Positions 1 to 5,201 of a stretch of DNA of 5,201 bases are shown piece after piece (position 1 is the first letter of the stretch; each line of letters begins with the position of its first letter). Source of the DNA: Clostridia bacterium (GTDB taxonomy: Bacteria > Bacillota > Clostridia > Christensenellales > Borkfalkiaceae); the NCBI GenBank assembly GCA_017505675.1, contig JAFVOV010000077.1:1-5201 (forward strand), given 5' to 3'. The notes beneath the pieces were generated by a model. The model made no database searches. It saw only the letters and a list, made by a program, of their open reading frames with translations, and was not told the DNA's origin. Position numbers and translations under genes: made by a program.

Positions 1-105
1 ATTGCGTGTATAATCCAATTTTCCTAACTTCTTTTTGCAAGGTATGGATTTTCTTCGTCAATCGTTCCATATCAGGGAATGGCTTTCCTACCAGATTATC
101 TGACC
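1..105 (-). other. Possible fragment of an unrelated reverse-strand gene at the left edge
   Basis: On the reverse strand, the frame containing the codon at 98-100 (GAT) runs without a stop to the left edge. It translates to a hydrophilic, charged stretch that includes SDNLVGKPFPDMERL and then KEVRKIGLYTQ. This looks more like a real protein than the forward frame over the same bases, which gives a Phe/Ser-rich sequence unlike an ABC ATPase start. Codons in this reverse frame include GGA, CGA, AGG and TTG, which the neighbouring genes seem to use less. I do not recognise the protein family. It could be the tail of a gene from an inserted element, a rearranged locus or an assembly chimera. It could also be a chance antisense frame, because reverse frames here can stay open over real genes, and this one also continues open into the ATPase region. 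Confidence 0.3.
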
Positions 106-3071
106 ATGTGGCTGTTGAAGTTTTAAAAGGGCTAGACCTGTGCTTTCGTAAAAATGAATTCGTGTCTATTTTAGGTCCTAGCGGTTGCGGTAAAACCACC
201 ACGCTAAATATTATAGGCGGTCTTGATAAATATACTTCGGGTGACCTTATTATATCCGGCAAAAGTACCGCTAACTTTACCGATAGGGACTGGGATACCT
301 ACCGTAACCATAAAATAGGTTTCGTTTTCCAAAGTTATAACCTTATTCCGCATCAAACGGTTTTATCAAACGTTGAACTTGCGCTAACTATTTCAGGCGT
401 GTCAAAAGAAGAACGCGTAAAACGCGCTCTTAACGCGTTAGAGAAAGTTGGGCTTAAAGGTGAAGAAAATAAGCGCCCCAACCAACTTTCTGGTGGGCAA
501 TGCCAACGCGTTGCCATTGCGCGCGCTCTCGTAAACGAACCTGATATTTTACTTGCAGATGAGCCGACAGGCGCTCTTGACAGTAAAACGAGCGTTCAAA
601 TTATGGAACTTATTAAAGAAATTTCTAAAGATAAGTTAGTAATTATGGTTACGCATAACTCTGAAATTGCAGAGCAGTATTCTACTAGAATTGTTAGATT
701 AGTTGACGGTGAAATTGTTGAAGACACAAACCCGTTTTCCGAAAGTGAAGAACAACTTGAACTTAATAAGATAGAAACTGATAAAGAGAGCGTTAAGAAA
801 AATAAAAAGGCAAAAATGAGCCTTTGGACGGCGTTTAAATTATCGCTCCGCAATTTATTTACTAAACGCGGAAGAACTATGCTTACTTCTTTTGCAGGCT
901 CTATAGGTATTATCGGCATAGCGCTTATTCTTGCAGTATCTCAAGGAACTACGGCGTACATAAACCACGTTCAAGAAACAACGCTTTCATCATATCCGAT
1001 TACGCTAGAAGAAACTACTATTGACCTTACTACTTTAATGGAAAGTTTTATGGGCGTTGGTGAAAATGACGTTGAACACGGTAACGACGCTATCTATAAA
1101 GACCCCGTTATATACGAACTTGTAAACGCTTTAAGTAAGGTTGAATCAAGTGAAAACGACTTAAAGTCCTTTAAGAGTTTTTTAGAAACGGAAATTGAAA
1201 AGGATGGTTCTGAACTTAAAAACGCAGTAAGCGGTATTCAATATTCATACGATTTGCAGTTCGATATTTATACGAAAAACGTTGAAAACGAAATTATTAA
1301 GTCTGATACTAAAGAACTTATGTCGGATATGATTGCAAAGTATATGATGGGCGTTTCTACTGGGAATACGGATACTGAAAATTCAAATTCGCAGTCTGGC
1401 GGAAACAATATGTTTGCATCAATGATGATGAGTGGCGGAATGTGGCAAGAACTTCTTGCGGAAAAAGACGGCGCAGTCGTCAACGGAATGATTAAAAATC
1501 AATACGACTTAATTTACGGTGAATGGCCTAGCGCTTATAATGAAGTTATACTAGTTGTAAACGAAGAAAACGAAATTGACGATTTAACTTTATTTGCTTT
1601 AGGGCTTATCGGTGAAGATAAAATAGACGCTATAATTGACGCGGCTATTGCGGGCGAAGAATTGCCTTCGGATAATTCTAGTTGGAGTTATTCTGAAGTT
1701 TGCGCGCGTGAATATACTACTATTTTACCATATAATTGTTATCAACTTTCTAGCGACGGTCAAACTTACGTTGATTTAAGAGAAGTTGGCGCGCTTGAAA
1801 TGCTTTATAACGGTGGGGTTAAACTTAAAGTTACGGGTATAATCCGCGAAAATCCAAATGCTGAAAATCATATGCTCGGCGGTTCAATATGCTATACTTA
1901 TAAACTTACCGAATATATAATAAACAATGCTAAAGACGCGGAAATCGTAAAGGCGCAACTTAACGAACCTGATATTGATATTTTAACGGGCTTGCCGTTT
2001 AAGTCTACTACCGGCAGTTTAACCGACGCGGAAAAAGAACAAGCGTTCAAAAATTACGTTTCTCAACTTGATGAGAAAGGCAAGGCGGAAAAATACGTTG
2101 CAATTCAATGTATAATGCCTACTGAACTTTTGATGCAAAAAGTCGGCGTAAAGATGGCTACTTATACCGATAGAGCGGCAAAGGAAGCAAAAGTAGCAAG
2201 CGGGATTTCCGAGCAGATTAATCTAGATTCCGCGCAGTTAGAAGTATATCTTAAACAGATGACTGACGAACAAATCAACGAGTTGCTTTTCGGCGTTTTA
2301 GCGGTTGAAGAACAAGCGGCTTACGCTAAAGAAAAGGCAATGGAATATATTACCGTTCCCACGGCAACGCTTGCGCAAAATCTTGATACGGAAATTTTAA
2401 CTTATACTACGGCGCAATGCGCAACTTATTACGATACGGTAACTGAATTTTCCGATTCTACTTATGAAAACAACCTTAAAAAACTTGGGTATATGGATTT
2501 AGAAAGCCCTGCGGCAATTAACATATACGCGTCGTCTTTTGAAAATAAAGACGTTATAGTTGCGGCTATTGATAAGTATAACGAAGGCGTTGAAGAAGCA
2601 AAGGCAATTAAGTTTACCGACTATATGGGAATAATGATGTCGTCAATAACCACCATTATTGACGCTATAACTTACGTCTTAATAGCCTTCGTTGCAATAT
2701 CGCTAGTAGTATCTTCTATAATGATAGGCGTTATTACGCTAATATCCGTTCAAGAAAGAACCAAAGAAATCGGTATATTGCGTTCTATCGGCGCATCAAA
2801 GAAAGACGTTTCAAGTATGTTTAACGCAGAAACTTTAATTATAGGGTTATCTTCAGGTCTTTTAGGCGTTTTGGTTACTTATTTATTGTGCATACCTATA
2901 AATATAATCTTGCAGGCGCTAACGGGAATTGCTACGCTTAAAGCAATTTTACCTATAGGCGCGGCGGCAATATTAGTTGCAATAAGTATGTTGCTAACGC
3001 TTGTTTCAGGAATTATTCCATCAAGAAGCGCTGCTAAAAAAGACCCCGTCGTGGCGCTCCGCACCGAATAA
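6..3071 (+). CDS. Fused ABC transporter ATP-binding/permease protein (MacB/LolCDE type, FtsX fold); 5' end uncertain
   Basis: ATP-driven membrane protein with an N-terminal ATPase and a C-terminal FtsX-like permease in one chain; the substrate is unknown. ATPase motifs seen: Walker A GPSGCGKTT at residues 57-65, Q-loop Gln109, signature LSGGQ at 161-165, Walker B ILLADEP with D185/E186, and H-loop His217. A charged linker (about 240-270) leads to one membrane helix (about 294-312), then about 560 residues predicted extracytoplasmic, then three helices (about 880-910, 942-965, 980-1003). The FtsX-type motif ERTKEIGILRSIGAS is at 917-931. This four-helix plan is that of MacB/LolC-type mechanotransmission transporters rather than ten-helix BceB. 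The residue after LSGGQ is Cys, where relatives usually have Met or Gln. The GTG at 6 has no visible ribosome-binding site, and residues 1-35 do not look like the usual first strand and A-loop of an ABC ATPase; family-like sequence starts near residue 37 (VEVLKG). The real start may be upstream, or the 5' end may be rearranged. The gene ends 29 bases before a terminator, so it is not part of the heat-shock operon. Confidence 0.88.
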   Translation: MYNPIFLTSFCKVWIFFVNRSISGNGFPTRLSDHVAVEVLKGLDLCFRKNEFVSILGPSGCGKTTTLNIIGGLDKYTSGDLIISGKSTANFTDRDWDTYRNHKIGFVFQSYNLIPHQTVLSNVELALTISGVSKEERVKRALNALEKVGLKGEENKRPNQLSGGQCQRVAIARALVNEPDILLADEPTGALDSKTSVQIMELIKEISKDKLVIMVTHNSEIAEQYSTRIVRLVDGEIVEDTNPFSESEEQLELNKIETDKESVKKNKKAKMSLWTAFKLSLRNLFTKRGRTMLTSFAGSIGIIGIALILAVSQGTTAYINHVQETTLSSYPITLEETTIDLTTLMESFMGVGENDVEHGNDAIYKDPVIYELVNALSKVESSENDLKSFKSFLETEIEKDGSELKNAVSGIQYSYDLQFDIYTKNVENEIIKSDTKELMSDMIAKYMMGVSTGNTDTENSNSQSGGNNMFASMMMSGGMWQELLAEKDGAVVNGMIKNQYDLIYGEWPSAYNEVILVVNEENEIDDLTLFALGLIGEDKIDAIIDAAIAGEELPSDNSSWSYSEVCAREYTTILPYNCYQLSSDGQTYVDLREVGALEMLYNGGVKLKVTGIIRENPNAENHMLGGSICYTYKLTEYIINNAKDAEIVKAQLNEPDIDILTGLPFKSTTGSLTDAEKEQAFKNYVSQLDEKGKAEKYVAIQCIMPTELLMQKVGVKMATYTDRAAKEAKVASGISEQINLDSAQLEVYLKQMTDEQINELLFGVLAVEEQAAYAKEKAMEYITVPTATLAQNLDTEILTYTTAQCATYYDTVTEFSDSTYENNLKKLGYMDLESPAAINIYASSFENKDVIVAAIDKYNEGVEEAKAIKFTDYMGIMMSSITTIIDAITYVLIAFVAISLVVSSIMIGVITLISVQERTKEIGILRSIGASKKDVSSMFNAETLIIGLSSGLLGVLVTYLLCIPINIILQALTGIATLKAILPIGAAAILVAISMLLTLVSGIIPSRSAAKKDPVVALRTE

Positions 3072-3100
3072 TATACGGCTAAAAGTTATAATTAAAAAGG

Positions 3101-3138
3101 AAAATACCGCGCAGTAAAAATCGCGGTATTTTTTATTT
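3101..3138 (+). terminator. Rho-independent terminator after the ABC transporter gene
   Basis: A perfect 11-bp stem pairs 3101-3111 (AAAATACCGCG) with 3122-3132 (CGCGGTATTTT) around a 10-base loop, followed by a T-rich tail (six T at 3129-3134, then ATTT). The core of the stem is GC-rich (CCGCG/CGCGG). It starts 29 bases after the transporter stop codon and ends 20 bases before the -35 box of the heat-shock promoter, so it should insulate the chaperone operon from transporter transcription. Confidence 0.92.
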
Positions 3139-3157
3139 AAAAATACGCGTAAAACCC

Positions 3158-3186
3158 TTGACAAAGGCACACAATAGTTTTATAAT
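3158..3186 (+). promoter_or_regulatory. Vegetative (sigma-A/sigma-70 type) promoter of the hrcA-grpE-dnaK operon
   Basis: The -35 box TTGACA (3158-3163) and -10 box TATAAT (3181-3186) both match the consensus exactly and are separated by the optimal 17 bases. The predicted transcription start is near 3192-3194, giving a leader of roughly 68 bases before the hrcA ATG. Such an intrinsically strong housekeeping promoter is typical of HrcA-repressed (class I) heat-shock operons, where control comes from a repressor rather than an alternative sigma factor. Confidence 0.93.
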
Positions 3187-3189
3187 AAT

Positions 3190-3247
3190 TTTGCAAGTTG
3201 GCAGTTAAACTCAAAGAGTGCTAACAAAAAACTTTGCAAAGTGCCAA
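3190..3247 (+). repeat. Overlapping inverted repeats in the hrcA leader, flanking the CIRCE element
   Basis: Three small dyads are visible. TTTGCAA (3190-3196) can pair with TTGCAAA (3234-3240), looping out the CIRCE. TTGGCA (3198-3203) can pair with TGCCAA (3242-3247), ending one base before the hrcA ribosome-binding site (AAGGGG, 3249-3254). ACTTTGCAAAGT (3231-3242) is a perfect 12-base palindrome. The first two pairings cross each other and cannot both form as simple nested stems. Any role in RNA-level control is inference; the sequence is AT-rich and short dyads arise easily by chance. Confidence 0.4.
3198..3224 (+). promoter_or_regulatory. CIRCE-like operator for HrcA
   Basis: The right arm GAGTGCTAA (3216-3224) matches the known CIRCE consensus exactly. 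At the canonical 9-base spacing the left arm is TTGGCAGTT (3198-3206), which matches TTAGCACTC at 6 of 9 positions, so the element is asymmetric. It starts about five bases after the predicted transcription start, the usual place for a CIRCE that blocks transcription initiation, and lies ahead of hrcA itself, so autoregulation is expected. A second, closer partner for the right arm exists: GTTAAACTC at 3204-3212, with only three bases between the arms. It could form a hairpin in the RNA. Confidence 0.88.
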
Positions 3248-3260
3248 AAAGGGGTAAGGG

Positions 3261-4286
3261 ATGAAACTCTCCGACAGAAAGAAAAAGATTTTACAACTCG
3301 TCGTAGACGATTATATTTCCACCGCGCAACCGGTTTCTAGTAAAAGCATAACGGAAAAGTATATGAAAGATATTAGTTCGGCAACGGTAAGAAGTGAACT
3401 CGCTGGGCTTGAAGAATTAGGCTTTTTATCCCAACTGCATACTAGTAGCGGGCGCGTTCCTTCGGTTGAAGCGTATAAACTTTACGTTTCCGAACTTATG
3501 GATAAAAGCAAACTTACCGTAAAAGAAGTTGGGGTTATAAAAGAAGCGTTTAAAGGTCACGCTGATAACCTTGAATCGGTAGTGCAAAACGCCGTGCGCG
3601 TTATAAGCGAGTTAACTGATTATACTTCTATAGGGTATACTTCACATAGTAAAAATGAGAAGATTGTAAAAATAGATATGTTCAGGTATAAAAGCAGTCA
3701 AGCGCTACTTCTTATCGTGACTGAAAACACGCTTATAAGAGATAAGTTTATTACTATACCTGAAGAAATGACAGAAGCGCAGTTTGACGAAGCCAAAGAG
3801 TTGATGACAAGGCTTTTCGTTGGTAAAGAATTTGGTGAAGTTGTAGAACTTGAAGAAATCGTTACCGAAGAATTCCAGTCTTACCGTGAAATTTTTGATA
3901 GCGTTATGTCCGCTATAAGCGATTATCTTGAGAAAAAGAGTGACGGCGTTATAATTGACGGTGAAGGCAAGATATTAAAGCACCCTGAATATTCAGATTC
4001 CGAAAAGGTGAAAAACTTTCTTTCGGTGGTGGCAAGTAAAAATAAACTTGCAGGGCTATTGCAAAACGATAGTGATAATATTGAAATCAATATTAAAATC
4101 GGCGGTGAAGGTGATAAAGAAATGCCGTCGGACTGTTCGCTTGTTACCGCAACCTACTCGGTAAGCGGTGTTAAAATAGGCACTTACGGCGTAATAGGTC
4201 CGCTCCGTATGGATTATCAAAAAGTCGTATCTGTTTTAGAAGGCGTTGGTCAAATTTTAGAAGATATATTAAATAACAAAAAGTAA
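3261..4286 (+). CDS. hrcA: Heat-inducible transcription repressor HrcA
   Basis: Repressor of class I heat-shock genes. It binds CIRCE operators as a dimer; in the well-studied model its folding and activity depend on GroEL, so sequestration of GroEL by misfolded proteins releases repression. The 341 residues match the usual family length of about 340. The N-terminal winged-helix domain (about 1-75) shows the family start LSDRKKKILQLVVDDYI, the QPVSSKSI segment (23-30), SSATVRSELAGLEELG (39-54) and HTSSGRVPS (60-68). The C-terminal signature IGPLRMDY (312-319) is present. Two normally conserved positions in the recognition region differ: RNEM in most relatives reads RSEL here (44-47). The C-terminal signature has Leu where IGPTRMDY has Thr. 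The ATG start is supported by AAGGGG at 3249-3254, six bases upstream, and by family alignment. It is the first gene of the operon, with grpE 11 bases downstream. Confidence 0.97.
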   Translation: MKLSDRKKKILQLVVDDYISTAQPVSSKSITEKYMKDISSATVRSELAGLEELGFLSQLHTSSGRVPSVEAYKLYVSELMDKSKLTVKEVGVIKEAFKGHADNLESVVQNAVRVISELTDYTSIGYTSHSKNEKIVKIDMFRYKSSQALLLIVTENTLIRDKFITIPEEMTEAQFDEAKELMTRLFVGKEFGEVVELEEIVTEEFQSYREIFDSVMSAISDYLEKKSDGVIIDGEGKILKHPEYSDSEKVKNFLSVVASKNKLAGLLQNDSDNIEINIKIGGEGDKEMPSDCSLVTATYSVSGVKIGTYGVIGPLRMDYQKVVSVLEGVGQILEDILNNKK

Positions 4287-4297
4287 AGGATAGTAAA

Positions 4298-4840
4298 ATG
4301 GACGAAAAAAAGGTTAAAAAAGGCGCAAAGGAAGAACTTAATAAAGAAGAAGTTTTATCGGAGCGCGAAAAGGCGCTTACCGCCGAAAATGAAAATTTAA
4401 TTAAAGAACTTGAAGAAGTAAAAAAGCAGGCGGATGACTATAAAGATAAATGGATGCGCAACGTTGCTGAATTTGATAATTATAAAAAACGCAACGCAAA
4501 TCAATGGATGGAAGCGTTTAACGAAGGTATAGCAAGCGTAATTTTGAAAATCTTGCCCGTTGGCGATAATCTTGACTGGGCGCTTACCATAGGGCTTGAC
4601 GAAAAGACGGCAGACGGAATTAAAAAGATTAGGGCAAAATTTGACGAAACATTAAAAAGTTTAGAAATTGAAGAAATTAACCCTGTTGGTAAACCTTTCG
4701 ACCCGAACGAAGCAGAAGCAGTTATGCAAGTTCCAAAAGAAGAAGGGGAAGAAAGTGACACCGTTAAACAGGTGTTCCAAAAAGGTTATAAAAAGAAAGA
4801 TAAAATAATAAGATACGCTACGGTTAGCGTTATTAAATAA
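4298..4840 (+). CDS. grpE: Nucleotide exchange factor GrpE
   Basis: Cytoplasmic co-chaperone that releases ADP from DnaK, acting as a dimer. The 180-residue length is normal. The N-terminal part is highly charged and predicted coiled coil (about 10-60), followed by the conserved helix segment KDKWMRNVAEFDNYKKR (49-65) and the helical-bundle segment ILPVGDNLDWAL (85-96). The C-terminal beta domain, which contacts DnaK, contains NPVGKPFDPNEAEAV (128-142) and VFQKGYKKKDKIIRYATVSV (159-178). Variations from the common pattern: the His often found in the DP.xHEAV-type segment is absent (NEAEAV here), and the usual R-P-A-x-V near the end reads R-Y-A-T-V; the fold-defining residues still look intact. 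The ATG is preceded by AAAGGA (4285-4290), which overlaps the hrcA stop codon, so translation may be coupled to hrcA. Confidence 0.97.
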   Translation: MDEKKVKKGAKEELNKEEVLSEREKALTAENENLIKELEEVKKQADDYKDKWMRNVAEFDNYKKRNANQWMEAFNEGIASVILKILPVGDNLDWALTIGLDEKTADGIKKIRAKFDETLKSLEIEEINPVGKPFDPNEAEAVMQVPKEEGEESDTVKQVFQKGYKKKDKIIRYATVSVIK

Positions 4841-4858
4841 ATTATAATTTTGAAAATT

Positions 4859-4864
4859 AAGGAG
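4859..4864 (+). promoter_or_regulatory. Strong ribosome-binding site of dnaK
   Basis: AAGGAG lies ten bases before the dnaK ATG and is the strongest Shine-Dalgarno match in the operon, compared with AAGGGG for hrcA and AAAGGA for grpE. This fits the need for far more DnaK than HrcA from one transcript. Just upstream is a pure A/T quasi-palindrome (TAATTTT at 4845-4851, AAAATTA at 4853-4859) with a one-base centre, too tight and weak to call a structure. Confidence 0.75.
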
Positions 4865-4874
4865 AAGAAATAAA

Positions 4875-5201
4875 ATGAAAACTATAGGTATTGACTTAGG
4901 TACTACTAACTCTTGCGTAGCGGTAATGGAAAACGGTGAACCCGTTGTTATCGCAAACGCTGAAGGCGCAAGAACTACCCCTTCGGTAGTTGCATTCCAA
5001 AAAGACGGTGAAAGACTTGTTGGTCAAGTTGCAAAACGTCAAGCAGTTTCTAACCCTGATAGAACTGTTTCATCAATTAAAAGACATATGGGCTCTGATT
5101 ATAAAGTTACCATAGACGATAAAAAATTCACCCCGCAAGAAATTTCCGCAATGATTCTTACCAAACTTAAAAAGGATGCGGAAAGTTATCTTGGCGGTAC
5201 G
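4875..5201 (+). CDS. dnaK: Chaperone protein DnaK (Hsp70), N-terminal part, cut by the window edge
   Basis: Hsp70 chaperone that folds and protects proteins through ATP-dependent substrate binding, with GrpE as exchange factor. Only the first 109 codons are present. They cover the start of the nucleotide-binding domain: the phosphate-1 loop IGIDLGTTNSCVAV (4-17), ANAEGARTTPSVVAF (27-41), VGQVAKRQAVSNPDRT (49-64), SIKRHMG (67-73) and FTPQEISAMIL (85-95). The stretch between SIKRHMG and FTPQEIS is short, lacking the extra segment found in Gram-negative DnaK; this is the classical signature of Gram-positive (monoderm) Hsp70. The start is fixed by the family's MxxIGIDLGTTNS opening and by a strong AAGGAG at 4859-4864, ten bases upstream. 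It lies 34 bases after grpE with no terminator between, so it is cotranscribed. The remaining roughly 500 codons lie to the right. Confidence 0.98.
   Translation, partial: MKTIGIDLGTTNSCVAVMENGEPVVIANAEGARTTPSVVAFQKDGERLVGQVAKRQAVSNPDRTVSSIKRHMGSDYKVTIDDKKFTPQEISAMILTKLKKDAESYLGGT

Noticed and set aside
44..103. Short forward frame starting at the ATG at 44 (about 19 codons)
   Set aside because: It ends at a TGA at 101-103, has no ribosome-binding site and does not join the transporter frame.
108..110. In-frame GTG as an alternative transporter start
   Set aside because: No Shine-Dalgarno sequence precedes it, and starting here would drop the whole first strand of the ATPase, so it does not give a better N-terminus than the upstream frame.
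596..919. Reverse-strand open frame of 107 codons inside the transporter gene
   Set aside because: It lies antisense to well-conserved ATPase and first membrane-helix coding sequence; its Ser/Ile/Leu-rich translation is typical of an antisense shadow and matches no family I recognise.
1268..1483. Reverse-strand open frame of 71 codons inside the transporter gene
   Set aside because: Antisense to the outer domain of the transporter, with no ribosome-binding site or recognisable motif.
2879..3064. Reverse-strand open frame of 61 codons at the transporter 3' end
   Set aside because: Antisense to the last two membrane helices; its apparent hydrophobicity simply mirrors the sense strand.
4501..4761. 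Reverse-strand open frame of 86 codons inside grpE
   Set aside because: Antisense to clearly conserved GrpE sequence; Ser/Phe/Pro-rich shadow translation.
4845..4859. A/T-only inverted repeat between grpE and dnaK as a terminator or RNA-processing hairpin
   Set aside because: One-base centre, no GC pairs and no T-run of terminator type; it is expected by chance in such AT-rich sequence.
1..5201. CRISPR arrays, tRNA/rRNA genes, complete insertion sequences
   Set aside because: I saw no regularly spaced repeats, no tRNA- or rRNA-like sequence, and no transposase with terminal repeats; nearly all of the window is coding sequence with short gaps.

Overview
The window is AT-rich bacterial DNA, read almost entirely left to right. 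It holds a large single-chain ABC transporter gene, followed by the start of a classical heat-shock chaperone operon in the order hrcA, grpE, dnaK. That gene order, the CIRCE-type operator and a DnaK N-terminus without the extra ATPase-domain segment found in Gram-negative (diderm) DnaK all point to a monoderm Firmicute. An uncultured anaerobic Clostridia-like lineage is my inference. I cannot name a species from the sequence.

Layout: (1) Positions 1 to about 110 form a puzzling left edge. The transporter reading frame is open here, but its translation does not resemble the start of an ABC ATPase, while the opposite strand reads as a more protein-like fragment. (2) From about 111 to 3071 lies a MacB/LolCDE-type (FtsX-fold) ABC exporter with the ATPase and permease fused in one chain and about 560 residues predicted outside the membrane. 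(3) Positions 3072-3260 are a compact intergenic control region: a strong intrinsic terminator for the transporter, a perfect-consensus vegetative promoter, a CIRCE-like HrcA operator just downstream of the predicted transcription start, and further small dyads before the hrcA ribosome-binding site. (4) hrcA (3261-4286), grpE (4298-4840) and the first 109 codons of dnaK (4875 to the window edge) follow with short gaps and good ribosome-binding sites.

How it works together: the promoter at 3158-3186 drives the chaperone operon. HrcA, encoded by the first gene, is expected to bind the CIRCE-like site and shut the promoter off in unstressed cells. In the known model HrcA activity depends on GroEL, which is not in this window. 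GrpE is the nucleotide-exchange factor for DnaK. dnaJ often follows dnaK in this arrangement but would lie beyond the right edge. The transporter is separated from the operon by the terminator and looks functionally unrelated.

I see no strong candidate for a wholly new system. The points most worth a second look are the left-edge junction, the degenerate left arm of the CIRCE element with an alternative short-loop hairpin, and altered residues in the HrcA DNA-binding domain that might go with it.
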